From positions 1 through 33,185 of the forward strand of contig PLFY01000140.1 of assembly GCA_003138365.1 (NCBI GenBank): a DNA stretch of 33,185 nt, in the 5' to 3' direction. This DNA comes from Acidobacteriaceae bacterium. Lineage in GTDB: Bacteria; Acidobacteriota; Terriglobia; Terriglobales; Acidobacteriaceae. This document shows positions 23,899 through 32,015 of the stretch, piece after piece. The position numbers and the translations under genes are program-made. The notes under the pieces were generated by a model. The model was not told where the DNA came from. It made no database searches and worked only from the letters and a program-made list of their open reading frames with translations. The first letter of the stretch is position 1, and every line of letters begins with the position of its first letter.

Positions 23899-25335
23899 AT
23901 GGATTCAGCTTCTTTCCAATTTGTGCTGTTCGGCCTGGCTGTTGCGTTGGTTTCGAACTTCAGCCGCTCACCCGTGTGGCGATCGATCGTGCTTTTTGTG
24001 GCCAGCATGGTCTTTCTTGGCCTGCTGGCGCATAACCCGATCGTATTTCTTCCGTTGATCGGCTTTTTGCTGTTGGGTTACGCCGGACTTGTCCTGCTCG
24101 AACGCGGCTGGTCCAGGTCGATGGTCTGGAGCATTCTGGCCGTGATCCTGGCCTACGTGTGGTTGAAGAAGTACACCTTCCTGCCGGAGGTCACCTTTCT
24201 ACAGCATCCCTATTTCGCACTGGGATTGTCCTACATCTTCTTCCGCGTACTTCACTTGCTGATCGAAACGGGAGATAGCCGCGAGAAGCAGCACGTCGGA
24301 CTGGGCGCTTATTTGCTCTACACGCTCAACTTCACCACCCTGGTGTCTGGCCCCATTCAGCGCTACGACGAGTTCGCCCGTGACCAGTTTGCCATTGAGC
24401 CGATCGCGCTGGGGCCGCGTACGATCGGCTTGCAGTTGGAACGCATCATTCGCGGCTTCTTCAAGGTCAACGTGCTGGCAATGCTGCTCCACGCGCTTCA
24501 GGAAGACGCGCTTGCGCAGATGTCGCAGCCGCTGCCTTTGAGTCTCAAGCTTTGCGCTGCTTTTCGGGTGGCCGTCGTATACCCGTTTTTTCTCTACGCA
24601 AATTTCTCCGGCTATATCGACATTGTGATTGCACTGGCGCGGCTGATGCGCGTGCGTTTGCCGGAGAACTTCGATCGTCCATTCTCGGCGTCCTCGTTCC
24701 TGGATTTCTGGAGCCGGTGGCACATCACGCTGTCAACCTGGCTCAAGACGTATGTGTACAACCCGCTGCTGGTGGCGTTGATGCGGCGCGTCTCGTCGTT
24801 AGCTCTGGAGCCGCTCCTGGGCGTTTTCTGCTTCTTTGTGACGTTTTTCCTGGTTGGCATCTGGCACGGGCGAACCTCCGAGTTCGTATTCTTCGGTGTA
24901 CTGCAAGGTGCAGGGGTCTCGATCAACAAACTTTGGCAGCTGGGGCTGGCGCGCGGTCTGGGCCGCAAGGGCTACAAAGCGCTGGCGAAGAATCCTGCCT
25001 ATAACGCCTTTGGCCGCGGCCTCACTTTCAGTTGGTTTGCCTTCTCACTTTTCTGGTTCTGGGCCAACTGGACGCAGATCGATAAAGTCTTTGCTGCGAT
25101 AGGTGCAATCCAATGGCTCGGCGTGTGGCTGGCCATCTGGTTGAGCGCCACAGCGGCACTGGCCTTATGGGAATGGCTGCGCGCGGCACTTTTATCGATC
25201 AAGACTGCTGAGGGGCCGGTGTTAGCAAGCCGCTATGCGCGTGTCGTCTATGCTTCCGCGCTGGGCCTGGCTGCTCTTGTCATGACCGTTCTGCTCAACC
25301 AGCCCGCCCCCGACGTGGTCTACAAGGCATTTTAG
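23899..25335 (+). CDS. MBOAT-family O-acyltransferase (AlgI/DltB-like)
   Basis: A 478-residue protein with about 11-12 membrane helices. The two conserved MBOAT blocks are present: DFWSRWHITLSTWLKTYVY (about residues 268-286) and GIWHGRTSEFVFFG (about 319-332), with the catalytic His in WHG. A typical LVSGPIQRYDEF block (about 150) precedes them. AlgI and DltB move acyl groups from a cytoplasmic donor (a carrier protein for DltB) across the membrane to an extracytoplasmic polymer. Here the donor is probably the carrier protein of this operon, and the SGNH protein encoded immediately upstream is the partner. AAGGAAG lies before the ATG. It is the central membrane step of the proposed system. 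Confidence 0.92.
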   Translation: MDSASFQFVLFGLAVALVSNFSRSPVWRSIVLFVASMVFLGLLAHNPIVFLPLIGFLLLGYAGLVLLERGWSRSMVWSILAVILAYVWLKKYTFLPEVTFLQHPYFALGLSYIFFRVLHLLIETGDSREKQHVGLGAYLLYTLNFTTLVSGPIQRYDEFARDQFAIEPIALGPRTIGLQLERIIRGFFKVNVLAMLLHALQEDALAQMSQPLPLSLKLCAAFRVAVVYPFFLYANFSGYIDIVIALARLMRVRLPENFDRPFSASSFLDFWSRWHITLSTWLKTYVYNPLLVALMRRVSSLALEPLLGVFCFFVTFFLVGIWHGRTSEFVFFGVLQGAGVSINKLWQLGLARGLGRKGYKALAKNPAYNAFGRGLTFSWFAFSLFWFWANWTQIDKVFAAIGAIQWLGVWLAIWLSATAALALWEWLRAALLSIKTAEGPVLASRYARVVYASALGLAALVMTVLLNQPAPDVVYKAF

Positions 25336-25443
25336 TGTCGTCCTGGGGAAGTGCAGGCAACGACTGCCGTTATTGTTAAACTCAAACGGAGCGCGCGGAC
25401 AAGGGCACGCCCACAAGCAATCGACCCAGAAAGAGGAGCCCCG

Positions 25444-26211
25444 ATGGACATAAATATTCGCGCAGGTCTGTATCTTGACCTTCTGAAGCGTTCGCTCACC
25501 AACACTATATTCGAAAGTGAGCCTGATATTGATGACGACGAGTTTCGATTCACGATGGATTTCGCGACGCACTATGTGAATTCGGACGCTGTTTCGATGC
25601 TTCCATTGGCTCGGTTGGATAACATCAGGAACTGCATTGAAAGTATCCTCCGCGATGGCATCCCCGGCGATCTCATCGAGACAGGAGTCTGGCGCGGCGG
25701 CGCGGCGATCTTCATGCGCGGCGTTCTCAAAGCCTACAATGCCAGCGATCGGTTGGTGTGGGTGGCCGATTCTTTTGAGGGATTGCCTGCGCCAGACCCC
25801 GACCTGTTCCCGCTGGAAGCGAAGGTCCAGTCGGGTCCCGTCATGCAGAAGGCCTATCACAATTTCGCAGTTGGTTTGGAAGAAGTAAAACGAAACTTCG
25901 CAGCTTTCGGGCTGTTGGACGACCAGGTCAAGTTTCTAAAGGGCTGGTTCAAAGACACGCTTCCTGCCGCGCCGATCGGAACTCTCTCGCTGATGCGGCT
26001 TGATGGCGACTTTTACGAGTCGACAAGAGATGGGCTCAATTCCCTGTACGATCGGCTTTCGGTAGGGGGATACGTCATCATCGACGATTACGGCGAGGAT
26101 TCCTGGACATATTGCAGAAAAGCTGTCGATGAATTCCGCCTTGAACGGCAGATTGATGATCCGTTAATCGTGGTCGATTCAAGGTGTTCTTATTGGCAAC
26201 GCGCGCGCTGA
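25444..26211 (+). CDS. TylF/MycF-family O-methyltransferase
   Basis: A 255-residue SAM-dependent methyltransferase of the TylF (macrocin O-methyltransferase) family. The ATG at 25444 has AGAGGAG seven bases upstream; the longer frame from 25351 is not needed. Motifs in order: TNTIFES near the N-terminus, DLIETGVWRGGAAIFMRGVL (SAM loop, about 79-98), WVADSFEGLPAPD, FLKGWFKDTLP, then LMRLDGDFYESTRDGLN and VIIDDYG with the Mg-binding acidic residues. Family members methylate sugar hydroxyls. It follows the MBOAT gene by 108 bases and probably decorates the same product, either the glycan or the acyl group. Confidence 0.9.
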   Translation: MDINIRAGLYLDLLKRSLTNTIFESEPDIDDDEFRFTMDFATHYVNSDAVSMLPLARLDNIRNCIESILRDGIPGDLIETGVWRGGAAIFMRGVLKAYNASDRLVWVADSFEGLPAPDPDLFPLEAKVQSGPVMQKAYHNFAVGLEEVKRNFAAFGLLDDQVKFLKGWFKDTLPAAPIGTLSLMRLDGDFYESTRDGLNSLYDRLSVGGYVIIDDYGEDSWTYCRKAVDEFRLERQIDDPLIVVDSRCSYWQRAR

Positions 26212-26394
26212 AATCGAGTTGCGCATAACCTGGTGGAGAACACAGAGTGTCTTCTTCCCCTGAGGCGGGTTTCCTGCATGGGATAAGTCGCCTCTCGGCA
26301 TGGTTGGTCCCGCCCATTTCGCAGGAAGCATAGTTCTGATCTCCGGTTCCTGTTTTGAAGCAGAATTTCCGCCGTAACGCGCTACCATTACCCC

Positions 26395-29373
26395 GTGAGC
26401 ACCTCGTCTTTTCCCATTCTGACGAACCAGCCTCCGCTGGACCACGAGGCGTTTGCAGCGCACCGCGAGCTTGAGGCCCTTCTCAAGGCCACCCTCCGCG
26501 GCGACGTCTGCTTCGATCTTGGCTCCCGCGCTCTTTACGCCGCCGATTCCTCCAACTACCGCCAACTTCCCATCGGAGTGATCCTGCCCAGAGACGCAGC
26601 GGATGTGGAGCTTGCTCTGGCTGCCTGTCGCGCCACCGGGGCCGCGGTTCTGCCCCGCGGCGCTGGTACCAGCCTGGCCGGCCAGTGCGCCAACGTGGCG
26701 GTTGTCTTCGATTATTCCCGGTATATGCACGGGCTCAACTCGATTGACCCTGCCGCCAAACTGGCTCGCGTCGAGCCGGGCATCGTCCTCGACCGCCTGC
26801 GCGACGCCGCCGAACTGCACCATCTGACCTACGCACCCGACCCCGCTACGCACAGCCGTTGCACGCTGGGCGGCATGATCGGCAACAACAGTTGCGGCGT
26901 CCATGGCCTGCTGGGCGGAAAAGTGGTGGACAACGTCGAATCGATGGACATTGTTCTCTATGACGGGACGCGTATGACCGTCGGCCGCACCAGCCCCGAG
27001 GAACTCGAAGCCGCGATTCGGGCTGGCGGTCGAATAGGGGAAATCTATGCGGGTCTGGCTCGCCTGCGCGACCGCTACGGCAGCCTCATCCGGGAGAGGT
27101 TCCCACGCATTCCCCGCCGTGTCTCCGGCTACAACCTGGACGATCTGCTCCCCGAGAACGGCTTCCACGTGGCTCGTGCGCTGGTGGGGAGCGAAGGCAC
27201 CTGCGCCAACATCGTCTCCGCCACGCTGAATCTGACCGCCAGCCCGCCTTTCCGCGTGCTCACCGCGCTCGCCTTCGACGACGCATTCATCGCCGCCGAC
27301 GCCGTCCCGCGCACGCTGGAGCATGGGCCCATCGGCTTGGAAGGCTTTGACACCATGCTCATCGATTTCATGCGCCGCAAGCGCCTTGCCGTTGATGATA
27401 TGGCGCTGCTTCCGCCGGGCGTAGGCTTTCTGCTGGTCGAAATGGGCGCCTGGGACGCCGCCGAGGCAATGGCAAAAGCCGAATCCCTGGTGCGTGCGGC
27501 GCAAAGCTGGCCCCATGCGCCGACGGCGCGCATCTACTCCCCCGCCGATGCTGCCCGCGTCTGGTATGTCCGCGAATGCGCTCTCGGCGCCATGGTCTTT
27601 GTTCCGGGCGAGCCTGACCGCTTTGAAGGTTGGGAAGACGCCGCCGTCCCGCCTGCCCAACTGGGCGCTTATCTCCGCGGCATCTCCGCGCTCATGGCCG
27701 AATACGGTTACCGCAGCCCGCTCTACGGCCACTATGGCCAGGGCTGCGTCCACATGCGCATCAACTTCGACTTCCGCAGCGCGGAGGGCCTGGGCCGCTT
27801 CCGCGAGTTCATTGGCCGCGCCGCGGATCTGGTGCTCAGCTTTGGCGGGTCGCTCAGCGGCGAACACGGCGACGGCCAGGCCCGTGCCGCCCTGTTGCCC
27901 AAGATGTTCGGTCCGGAGCTGATGGACGCATTCCGCGAGTTCAAAGCAATTTGGGACCCCGACAATCGCATGAATCCCGGCAAGCTGGTGGATGCGGTTC
28001 GAGTCTACGACCCGGTCGAGAATCTGCGGCACGTGCAGCCCGTGGCCAGCGAATCGGTTGCCGCTCTGGAAACTCACTTCGCTTTTGCCGCCGATGGCGG
28101 CTCGTTTGAACGCGCGACCGAGCGCTGTGTGGGCGTAGGCTCTTGCCGCAAGACCGATGGGGGGGTGATGTGCCCCAGCTATCGCGCCACGGGCGAGGAG
28201 CAGCACTCCACCCGTGGACGCGCGCGGCTGCTTTGGGAGATGCTGGCCGGCGCGCTGCGTGAAGAAGGCTTCCAAAGTCAGGCCGTCCACGAGGCTCTGG
28301 ATCTCTGCCTCAGTTGCAAGGCATGCAAAACTGAGTGCCCCGTGCAGGTGGACATGGCGGCGTACAAGTCGGAGTTTCTGGCGCAACGCTACGAGGGCCG
28401 GCTCCATCCTTTGCACCACTATATCTTCGGCTTTGCCGACAAGCTGGCTCGCTGGGGTTCGCTCACCCCGGCTCTGACCAACGCGCTGCTTACCGGCCCC
28501 GTCACCAGCCCGCTGATCAAGCGGATGGTTGGCGTGGCGCAGCAACGGGAGTTGCCCCGCCTGGCATCGCGGAGCTATCAACGGAACCACGCGAATGCTT
28601 TGAAGGGTACGGGCTTCAGCCCCTGTATGAACCCAGAGGGACTGCAAGTCCTCCTCTGGACGGATACATGGAATAACTACTACCACCCGCAGACCCTGGC
28701 CGCCGCTGAGTCTGTTCTCACCCAGGCTGGCTTTCGGGTTGAAATCCCGCGCGGACATATCTGCTGTGGGCGCCCACTCTACGACTTCGGCCTGCTTGGG
28801 GCTGCACGCGCATATCTGAGCAAAGTTCTCAACCGGATGGGCCCCCAGATTGACGCCGGCCTGCCCTTTATCTTTCTGGAGCCAAGCTGCGCCAGCGTCT
28901 TCAAGGATGAGCTGCTGGAACTTTTCCCGAGTGGTCCATTCGCCCTTCGCGCGAAACGCCTAAGCCAACAAGTCTGGCTGCTGGCCGACTGGCTGGCCGC
29001 CAAAGCTCCCGAATGGGCCACGGGCCGGCTCACAGGCGCGCACATTCTGCTCCATGGCCACTGCCACCACAAAGCGGTCTTCGGCGGCCCGGCCAGCGAG
29101 ATTGCCCTGCTCCGCCAGGCCGGGGCCACCGTCGAGCCCATCGAGGCCGGATGCTGCGGCATGGCCGGGCCATTTGGCTTTGAAGCGAATAAATTCGAAG
29201 TCTCGAAGACCATCGCCCAGGACGGCCTGCTGCCTGCCGTCGAGTCCGCCGACGCAATGACAATCATCGTCGCCGACGGCTTCAGTTGCCGCGAACAGAT
29301 CGCCCAGCTATCCGATCGTAGGGCCATGCACTTCGCAGAGGTCCTGGCTCATCACTGCGGCTGTGGGAAATGA
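26395..29373 (+). CDS. Fused FAD-linked oxidase/Fe-S protein (2-hydroxyacid dehydrogenase type, YdiJ-like)
   Basis: A 992-residue two-part flavoprotein. The N-terminal half is a GlcD/VAO-type FAD domain with PRGAGTSLAGQ (about residues 87-97), then GGMIGNNSCGVHG and GEHGDGQARA. The middle has a ferredoxin-like site, CLSCKACKTECP (residues 638-649), with a CVGVGSCRK stretch before it. The C-terminal half is a CCG-domain pair (CCGRPLYDFG near 790, GCCGMAGPFG near 920, with HGHCHHKA between). The plan matches GlcD+GlcF fusions such as YdiJ, which oxidise 2-hydroxyacids (D-2-hydroxyglutarate, lactate or glycolate) and feed electrons to the respiratory chain. The substrate is unknown. The GTG start has TACCAT six bases before it and no Shine-Dalgarno sequence. 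Confidence 0.93.
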   Translation: MSTSSFPILTNQPPLDHEAFAAHRELEALLKATLRGDVCFDLGSRALYAADSSNYRQLPIGVILPRDAADVELALAACRATGAAVLPRGAGTSLAGQCANVAVVFDYSRYMHGLNSIDPAAKLARVEPGIVLDRLRDAAELHHLTYAPDPATHSRCTLGGMIGNNSCGVHGLLGGKVVDNVESMDIVLYDGTRMTVGRTSPEELEAAIRAGGRIGEIYAGLARLRDRYGSLIRERFPRIPRRVSGYNLDDLLPENGFHVARALVGSEGTCANIVSATLNLTASPPFRVLTALAFDDAFIAADAVPRTLEHGPIGLEGFDTMLIDFMRRKRLAVDDMALLPPGVGFLLVEMGAWDAAEAMAKAESLVRAAQSWPHAPTARIYSPADAARVWYVRECALGAMVFVPGEPDRFEGWEDAAVPPAQLGAYLRGISALMAEYGYRSPLYGHYGQGCVHMRINFDFRSAEGLGRFREFIGRAADLVLSFGGSLSGEHGDGQARAALLPKMFGPELMDAFREFKAIWDPDNRMNPGKLVDAVRVYDPVENLRHVQPVASESVAALETHFAFAADGGSFERATERCVGVGSCRKTDGGVMCPSYRATGEEQHSTRGRARLLWEMLAGALREEGFQSQAVHEALDLCLSCKACKTECPVQVDMAAYKSEFLAQRYEGRLHPLHHYIFGFADKLARWGSLTPALTNALLTGPVTSPLIKRMVGVAQQRELPRLASRSYQRNHANALKGTGFSPCMNPEGLQVLLWTDTWNNYYHPQTLAAAESVLTQAGFRVEIPRGHICCGRPLYDFGLLGAARAYLSKVLNRMGPQIDAGLPFIFLEPSCASVFKDELLELFPSGPFALRAKRLSQQVWLLADWLAAKAPEWATGRLTGAHILLHGHCHHKAVFGGPASEIALLRQAGATVEPIEAGCCGMAGPFGFEANKFEVSKTIAQDGLLPAVESADAMTIIVADGFSCREQIAQLSDRRAMHFAEVLAHHCGCGK

Positions 29374-29726
29374 CGGAATCGACGGAGGGCATCAAAAGAT
29401 CAACCGTCGCCCCAATGACCAGGCGCCGGCCTGCTGCGGGTTGCGCTATGTGATCAATAACAGACAGTCATGCCGGCGATTTTGAGTTTATTGTCTTGAT
29501 GAGGAGCAGGTTAGCTACTTCCATTAGGATTCATCGGGAAGACCTTGCAACTCTGCACTCTGCAAATGAATCCAATGCAGTGAGGACGCCGCGGAGTTTC
29601 ACTCTGACCGGGAGTGCGCAACGATCCTGGAATCCGGTCCCGCAGATGAATCGCGATTTGCGGCACACCACACAGTTTTGATACGCTCAGGCATTCTTCA
29701 AAGCTGAGCGAAGGAGAGATTTCGTC
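29374..29726. other. Intergenic region between the FAD/Fe-S gene and the YtxH gene
   Basis: About 350 bases. No gene is convincing; a 61-codon plus-strand frame at 29496 has no recognisable motif. A strong AAGGAGAG stands about 8 bases before the YtxH ATG. A promoter must lie in the right part (TTGCGG at 29658 is a weak -35 candidate), but I cannot assign a -10. Confidence 0.4.
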
Positions 29727-30146
29727 ATGTCAGAAGAAGGCAAGATACACCATTTGGGTTGGTTCATAGCCGGATTGGGCGTGGGCGCTCTGGTAGGGAT
29801 TCTGTATGCCCCCAAGAGCGGCCGTGAGACCCGCGAAGAAATCGCCAACAACGCCCGCGAGGGGACCGAGTACGTGCGGGCCAAGACCAAGCAGGCCGCC
29901 GAACAAGTGAGCGCCCTGGTAGACCAGAGCAAAGAGCAATTGAGCGACCTGGTGGACAAAGGCAAGGACCAGGTCAACGAGTATGTGGGTCGCAGCCGCG
30001 AGGCCGTGGATCGCGGACGGGCGCAGTGGGAAGAGTTTGTGGAGCGGGGCAAGGGCATGGTCACAGACCAGACCACCCGTGTGGCCGCGGCTGTGGATGC
30101 GGGCCGCGAGGCCTATCGCACGACCACCACCGACGGTAAGTCGTAA
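29727..30146 (+). CDS. YtxH-domain protein
   Basis: A 139-residue protein with one N-terminal glycine-rich helix (GWFIAGLGVGALVGILYAPKSG, given here as GWFIAGLGVG-ALVGILYAPKSG, about residues 11-32) and the typical YtxH continuation RETREEIA. A long amphipathic helix follows (VRAKTKQAAEQVSALVDQSK, VDKGKDQVNEYVGRSREAVD). The repeating apolar pattern suggests a coiled coil or surface helix, like LEA-type stress proteins. YtxH proteins are linked to general stress and membrane association; the molecular role is unknown. It precedes a membrane-anchored coiled-coil gene by 195 bases. Confidence 0.88.
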   Translation: MSEEGKIHHLGWFIAGLGVGALVGILYAPKSGRETREEIANNAREGTEYVRAKTKQAAEQVSALVDQSKEQLSDLVDKGKDQVNEYVGRSREAVDRGRAQWEEFVERGKGMVTDQTTRVAAAVDAGREAYRTTTTDGKS

Positions 30147-30341
30147 CGCGAAACTGCTGTGTTTCCGGGGAAACATTCCGGTCCTGCGTCCCCTTGTTCG
30201 ACGATCCGCTTCGGAGCCGAGCGTGAGAGTGCCCGATTGGGTCTCACGCGCAAGCTCCGAGCAGAACGCTTCATGGCGACCTGGGGATCGAGATGAAACG
30301 GTTGTCGCAAGTCCGCAGAGGTTCTGCGCGAGATCACACCG

Positions 30342-30863
30342 ATGCAAAGTTTGAATCATGAAACCATCGAGTTAATTCTTATTGCCGTCACCGCGGCAGC
30401 CGTGTTGCTGCAGGCTTTGGTCCTGCTGGCAATGTATGTGGCGCTGCGCAAGACTTCCCGCTCCGTGCTCGAGCAGATCGAGGACTTTCGTTCCTCTGTA
30501 ACTCCCCTTATCGACAATGCACGGGGACTTCTGGAACGCGTCGGGCCCAAGGTGGAAGGGACCGCAGCCGATATTGCGGATGTTACGCATCGTTTGCGAG
30601 TGCAGGCAGCCGAGGTGGAAGCCTCAGCCGCGGATATCCTCGAGCGTGTACGGGAGCAGACAAGCCGGATCGATGAGATGTTTTCCGGCATGCTGAATGC
30701 GGTGGATCGGGCCGGCGACTATGTGGCCGACACTCTCACCAGGCCAATGCGACAAGTTGCGGGCGTGTTGGCGTCGATCAAGGCGATTGTCGAGTCGCTG
30801 CGTACGCCCATCCCGGAGCCGCGCGAGACATCCACCTCCCGCGACCGCGAGACCTTTATTTAA
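30342..30863 (+). CDS. Membrane-anchored coiled-coil protein (DUF948-like)
   Basis: A 173-residue protein with an N-terminal hydrophobic helix (about residues 9-33, IELILIAVTAAAVLLQALVL then LAMYVAL) and a long charged helical region (SVLEQIEDFRSSVTPLIDNA, AADIADVTHRLRVQAAEVEA, ILERVREQTSRIDEMFSGML). The pattern of one helix plus coiled coil resembles DUF948 proteins. These often occur beside YtxH genes, as here. The C-terminal TRPMRQVAGVLASIKAIVESL adds another helix, then a Pro/Glu/Arg-rich tail. The function is unknown, perhaps membrane or envelope organisation. The gene converges with mnmA, 21 bases apart. Confidence 0.75.
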   Translation: MQSLNHETIELILIAVTAAAVLLQALVLLAMYVALRKTSRSVLEQIEDFRSSVTPLIDNARGLLERVGPKVEGTAADIADVTHRLRVQAAEVEASAADILERVREQTSRIDEMFSGMLNAVDRAGDYVADTLTRPMRQVAGVLASIKAIVESLRTPIPEPRETSTSRDRETFI

Positions 30864-30884
30864 GCATCGATTCCGGCGCTGGAG

Positions 30885-32000
30885 TTACACAATCCATCCC
30901 CCGCCCACCACCTCGTCGCCGTCATAAAAGACCGCCGACTGGCCGGGGGTGACTGCGCGCTGGGGTTCGTCAAAGGTGGCAATCACCTCGTCCGGACCAG
31001 TTGGCGCCAAGACAGCCCAGGCAGGCTCGTGGCGATGGCGAATCTTGGCTTGCACGCGCATGGGGGCGGTCAGCTCGGAAATACTGATCCAGTTCAGGCG
31101 GTTGGCTCTCAAGCTGCGGGTTGCCAGTTCGGCGTCGGCGCCCACGGTGACGCGGTGGCTGGTGGGGTCGATATTGAGCACATAAAGCGGCGAAGGCGAG
31201 CTGACGCCCAGCCCCTTGCGCTGGCCCACGGTGAAGTTGGAGATGCCCTCGTGGCGGCCCAACACCTCGCCGCTGGAGGCGACCAGTTCGCCAGCGGTCT
31301 CCGGGAACCGTTCGCCCTGCTCCTCAAGATACGCGGTGAGAAACTGCTTGTAGTCGCCGCCGGGGATGAAGCATATCTCCTGCGAGTCGGGCTTCTCCGC
31401 CAGCGCCAGGCCGTACTGGCGGGCAACCTCGCGCACCTCGGGCTTGGTGAGCCGGCCCAGGGGGAAGAGCGTGCGCGACAACTGCCGCTGGGTGAGGCCA
31501 AAGAGAAAATACGTCTGGTCCTTGGCTAAATCTGAAGGACGCTTGAGAATCCAGCGGCCGCGATCGGGATCAAATTCGTTCACCGCGTAGTGCCCCGTGG
31601 CGATGCGGTCAGCGCCAATCGACCGCGCGGTCTGTAGCAACTGGTCGAACTTCAGGTGGTTGTTGCACAGAGAGCAGGGAATCGGCGTGCGCCCGGCAAG
31701 GTACTCGCTGACAAAGGGGCGGACCACGTCCTGCTCGAAGCGCTCCTGCTGGTTGACGACGTAATACGGAATGCGCAGATGCTCCGCCACGCGGCGGGCA
31801 TCGTACACATCATCGAGAGAACAGCAGCGGCCGGCCTTGGGCTGGTCTGGGATGCCATGCTTGCCGGCCAGCCGCGTCTGGTCCCAAAGCTGAAGCGTGA
31901 GGCCAACGACGGTGTCGCCTGAATGGGCGAGCATGGCCGCAACCGTCGAGGAGTCGACCCCTCCGGACATGGCTACGGCGATGGTTGTGCTCTCAGTCAT
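30885..32000 (-). CDS. mnmA: tRNA-specific 2-thiouridylase
   Basis: Makes 2-thiouridine at position 34 of tRNA for Lys, Glu and Gln, using ATP and persulfide sulfur. The PP-loop motif is AVAMSGGVDSSTVAAML (SGGVDSS at residues 11-17). The two catalytic cysteines fall in PCSLCNNHLKF (about 107-117) and SQEICFIPGG (about 208-217). The conserved GHYAV, KDQTYFLFGL, and C-terminal VGQRKGLGV and ATFDEPQRAVTPGQSAVFYDGD are all present. At 371 residues it is normal in size. A cysteine desulfurase gene lies 15 bases upstream on the same strand and could be the sulfur donor. The gene appears complete. Confidence 0.96.
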   Translation of the reverse strand: MTESTTIAVAMSGGVDSSTVAAMLAHSGDTVVGLTLQLWDQTRLAGKHGIPDQPKAGRCCSLDDVYDARRVAEHLRIPYYVVNQQERFEQDVVRPFVSEYLAGRTPIPCSLCNNHLKFDQLLQTARSIGADRIATGHYAVNEFDPDRGRWILKRPSDLAKDQTYFLFGLTQRQLSRTLFPLGRLTKPEVREVARQYGLALAEKPDSQEICFIPGGDYKQFLTAYLEEQGERFPETAGELVASSGEVLGRHEGISNFTVGQRKGLGVSSPSPLYVLNIDPTSHRVTVGADAELATRSLRANRLNWISISELTAPMRVQAKIRHRHEPAWAVLAPTGPDEVIATFDEPQRAVTPGQSAVFYDGDEVVGGGWIV

Positions 32001-32015
32001 GGGGAAGAAACTGTT

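Noticed and set aside
26179..28758. Minus-strand open frame of 859 codons
   Set aside because: It lies opposite the FAD/Fe-S gene, whose motifs are unambiguous. The long antisense frame results from high third-position GC, and its translation shows no recognisable domain.
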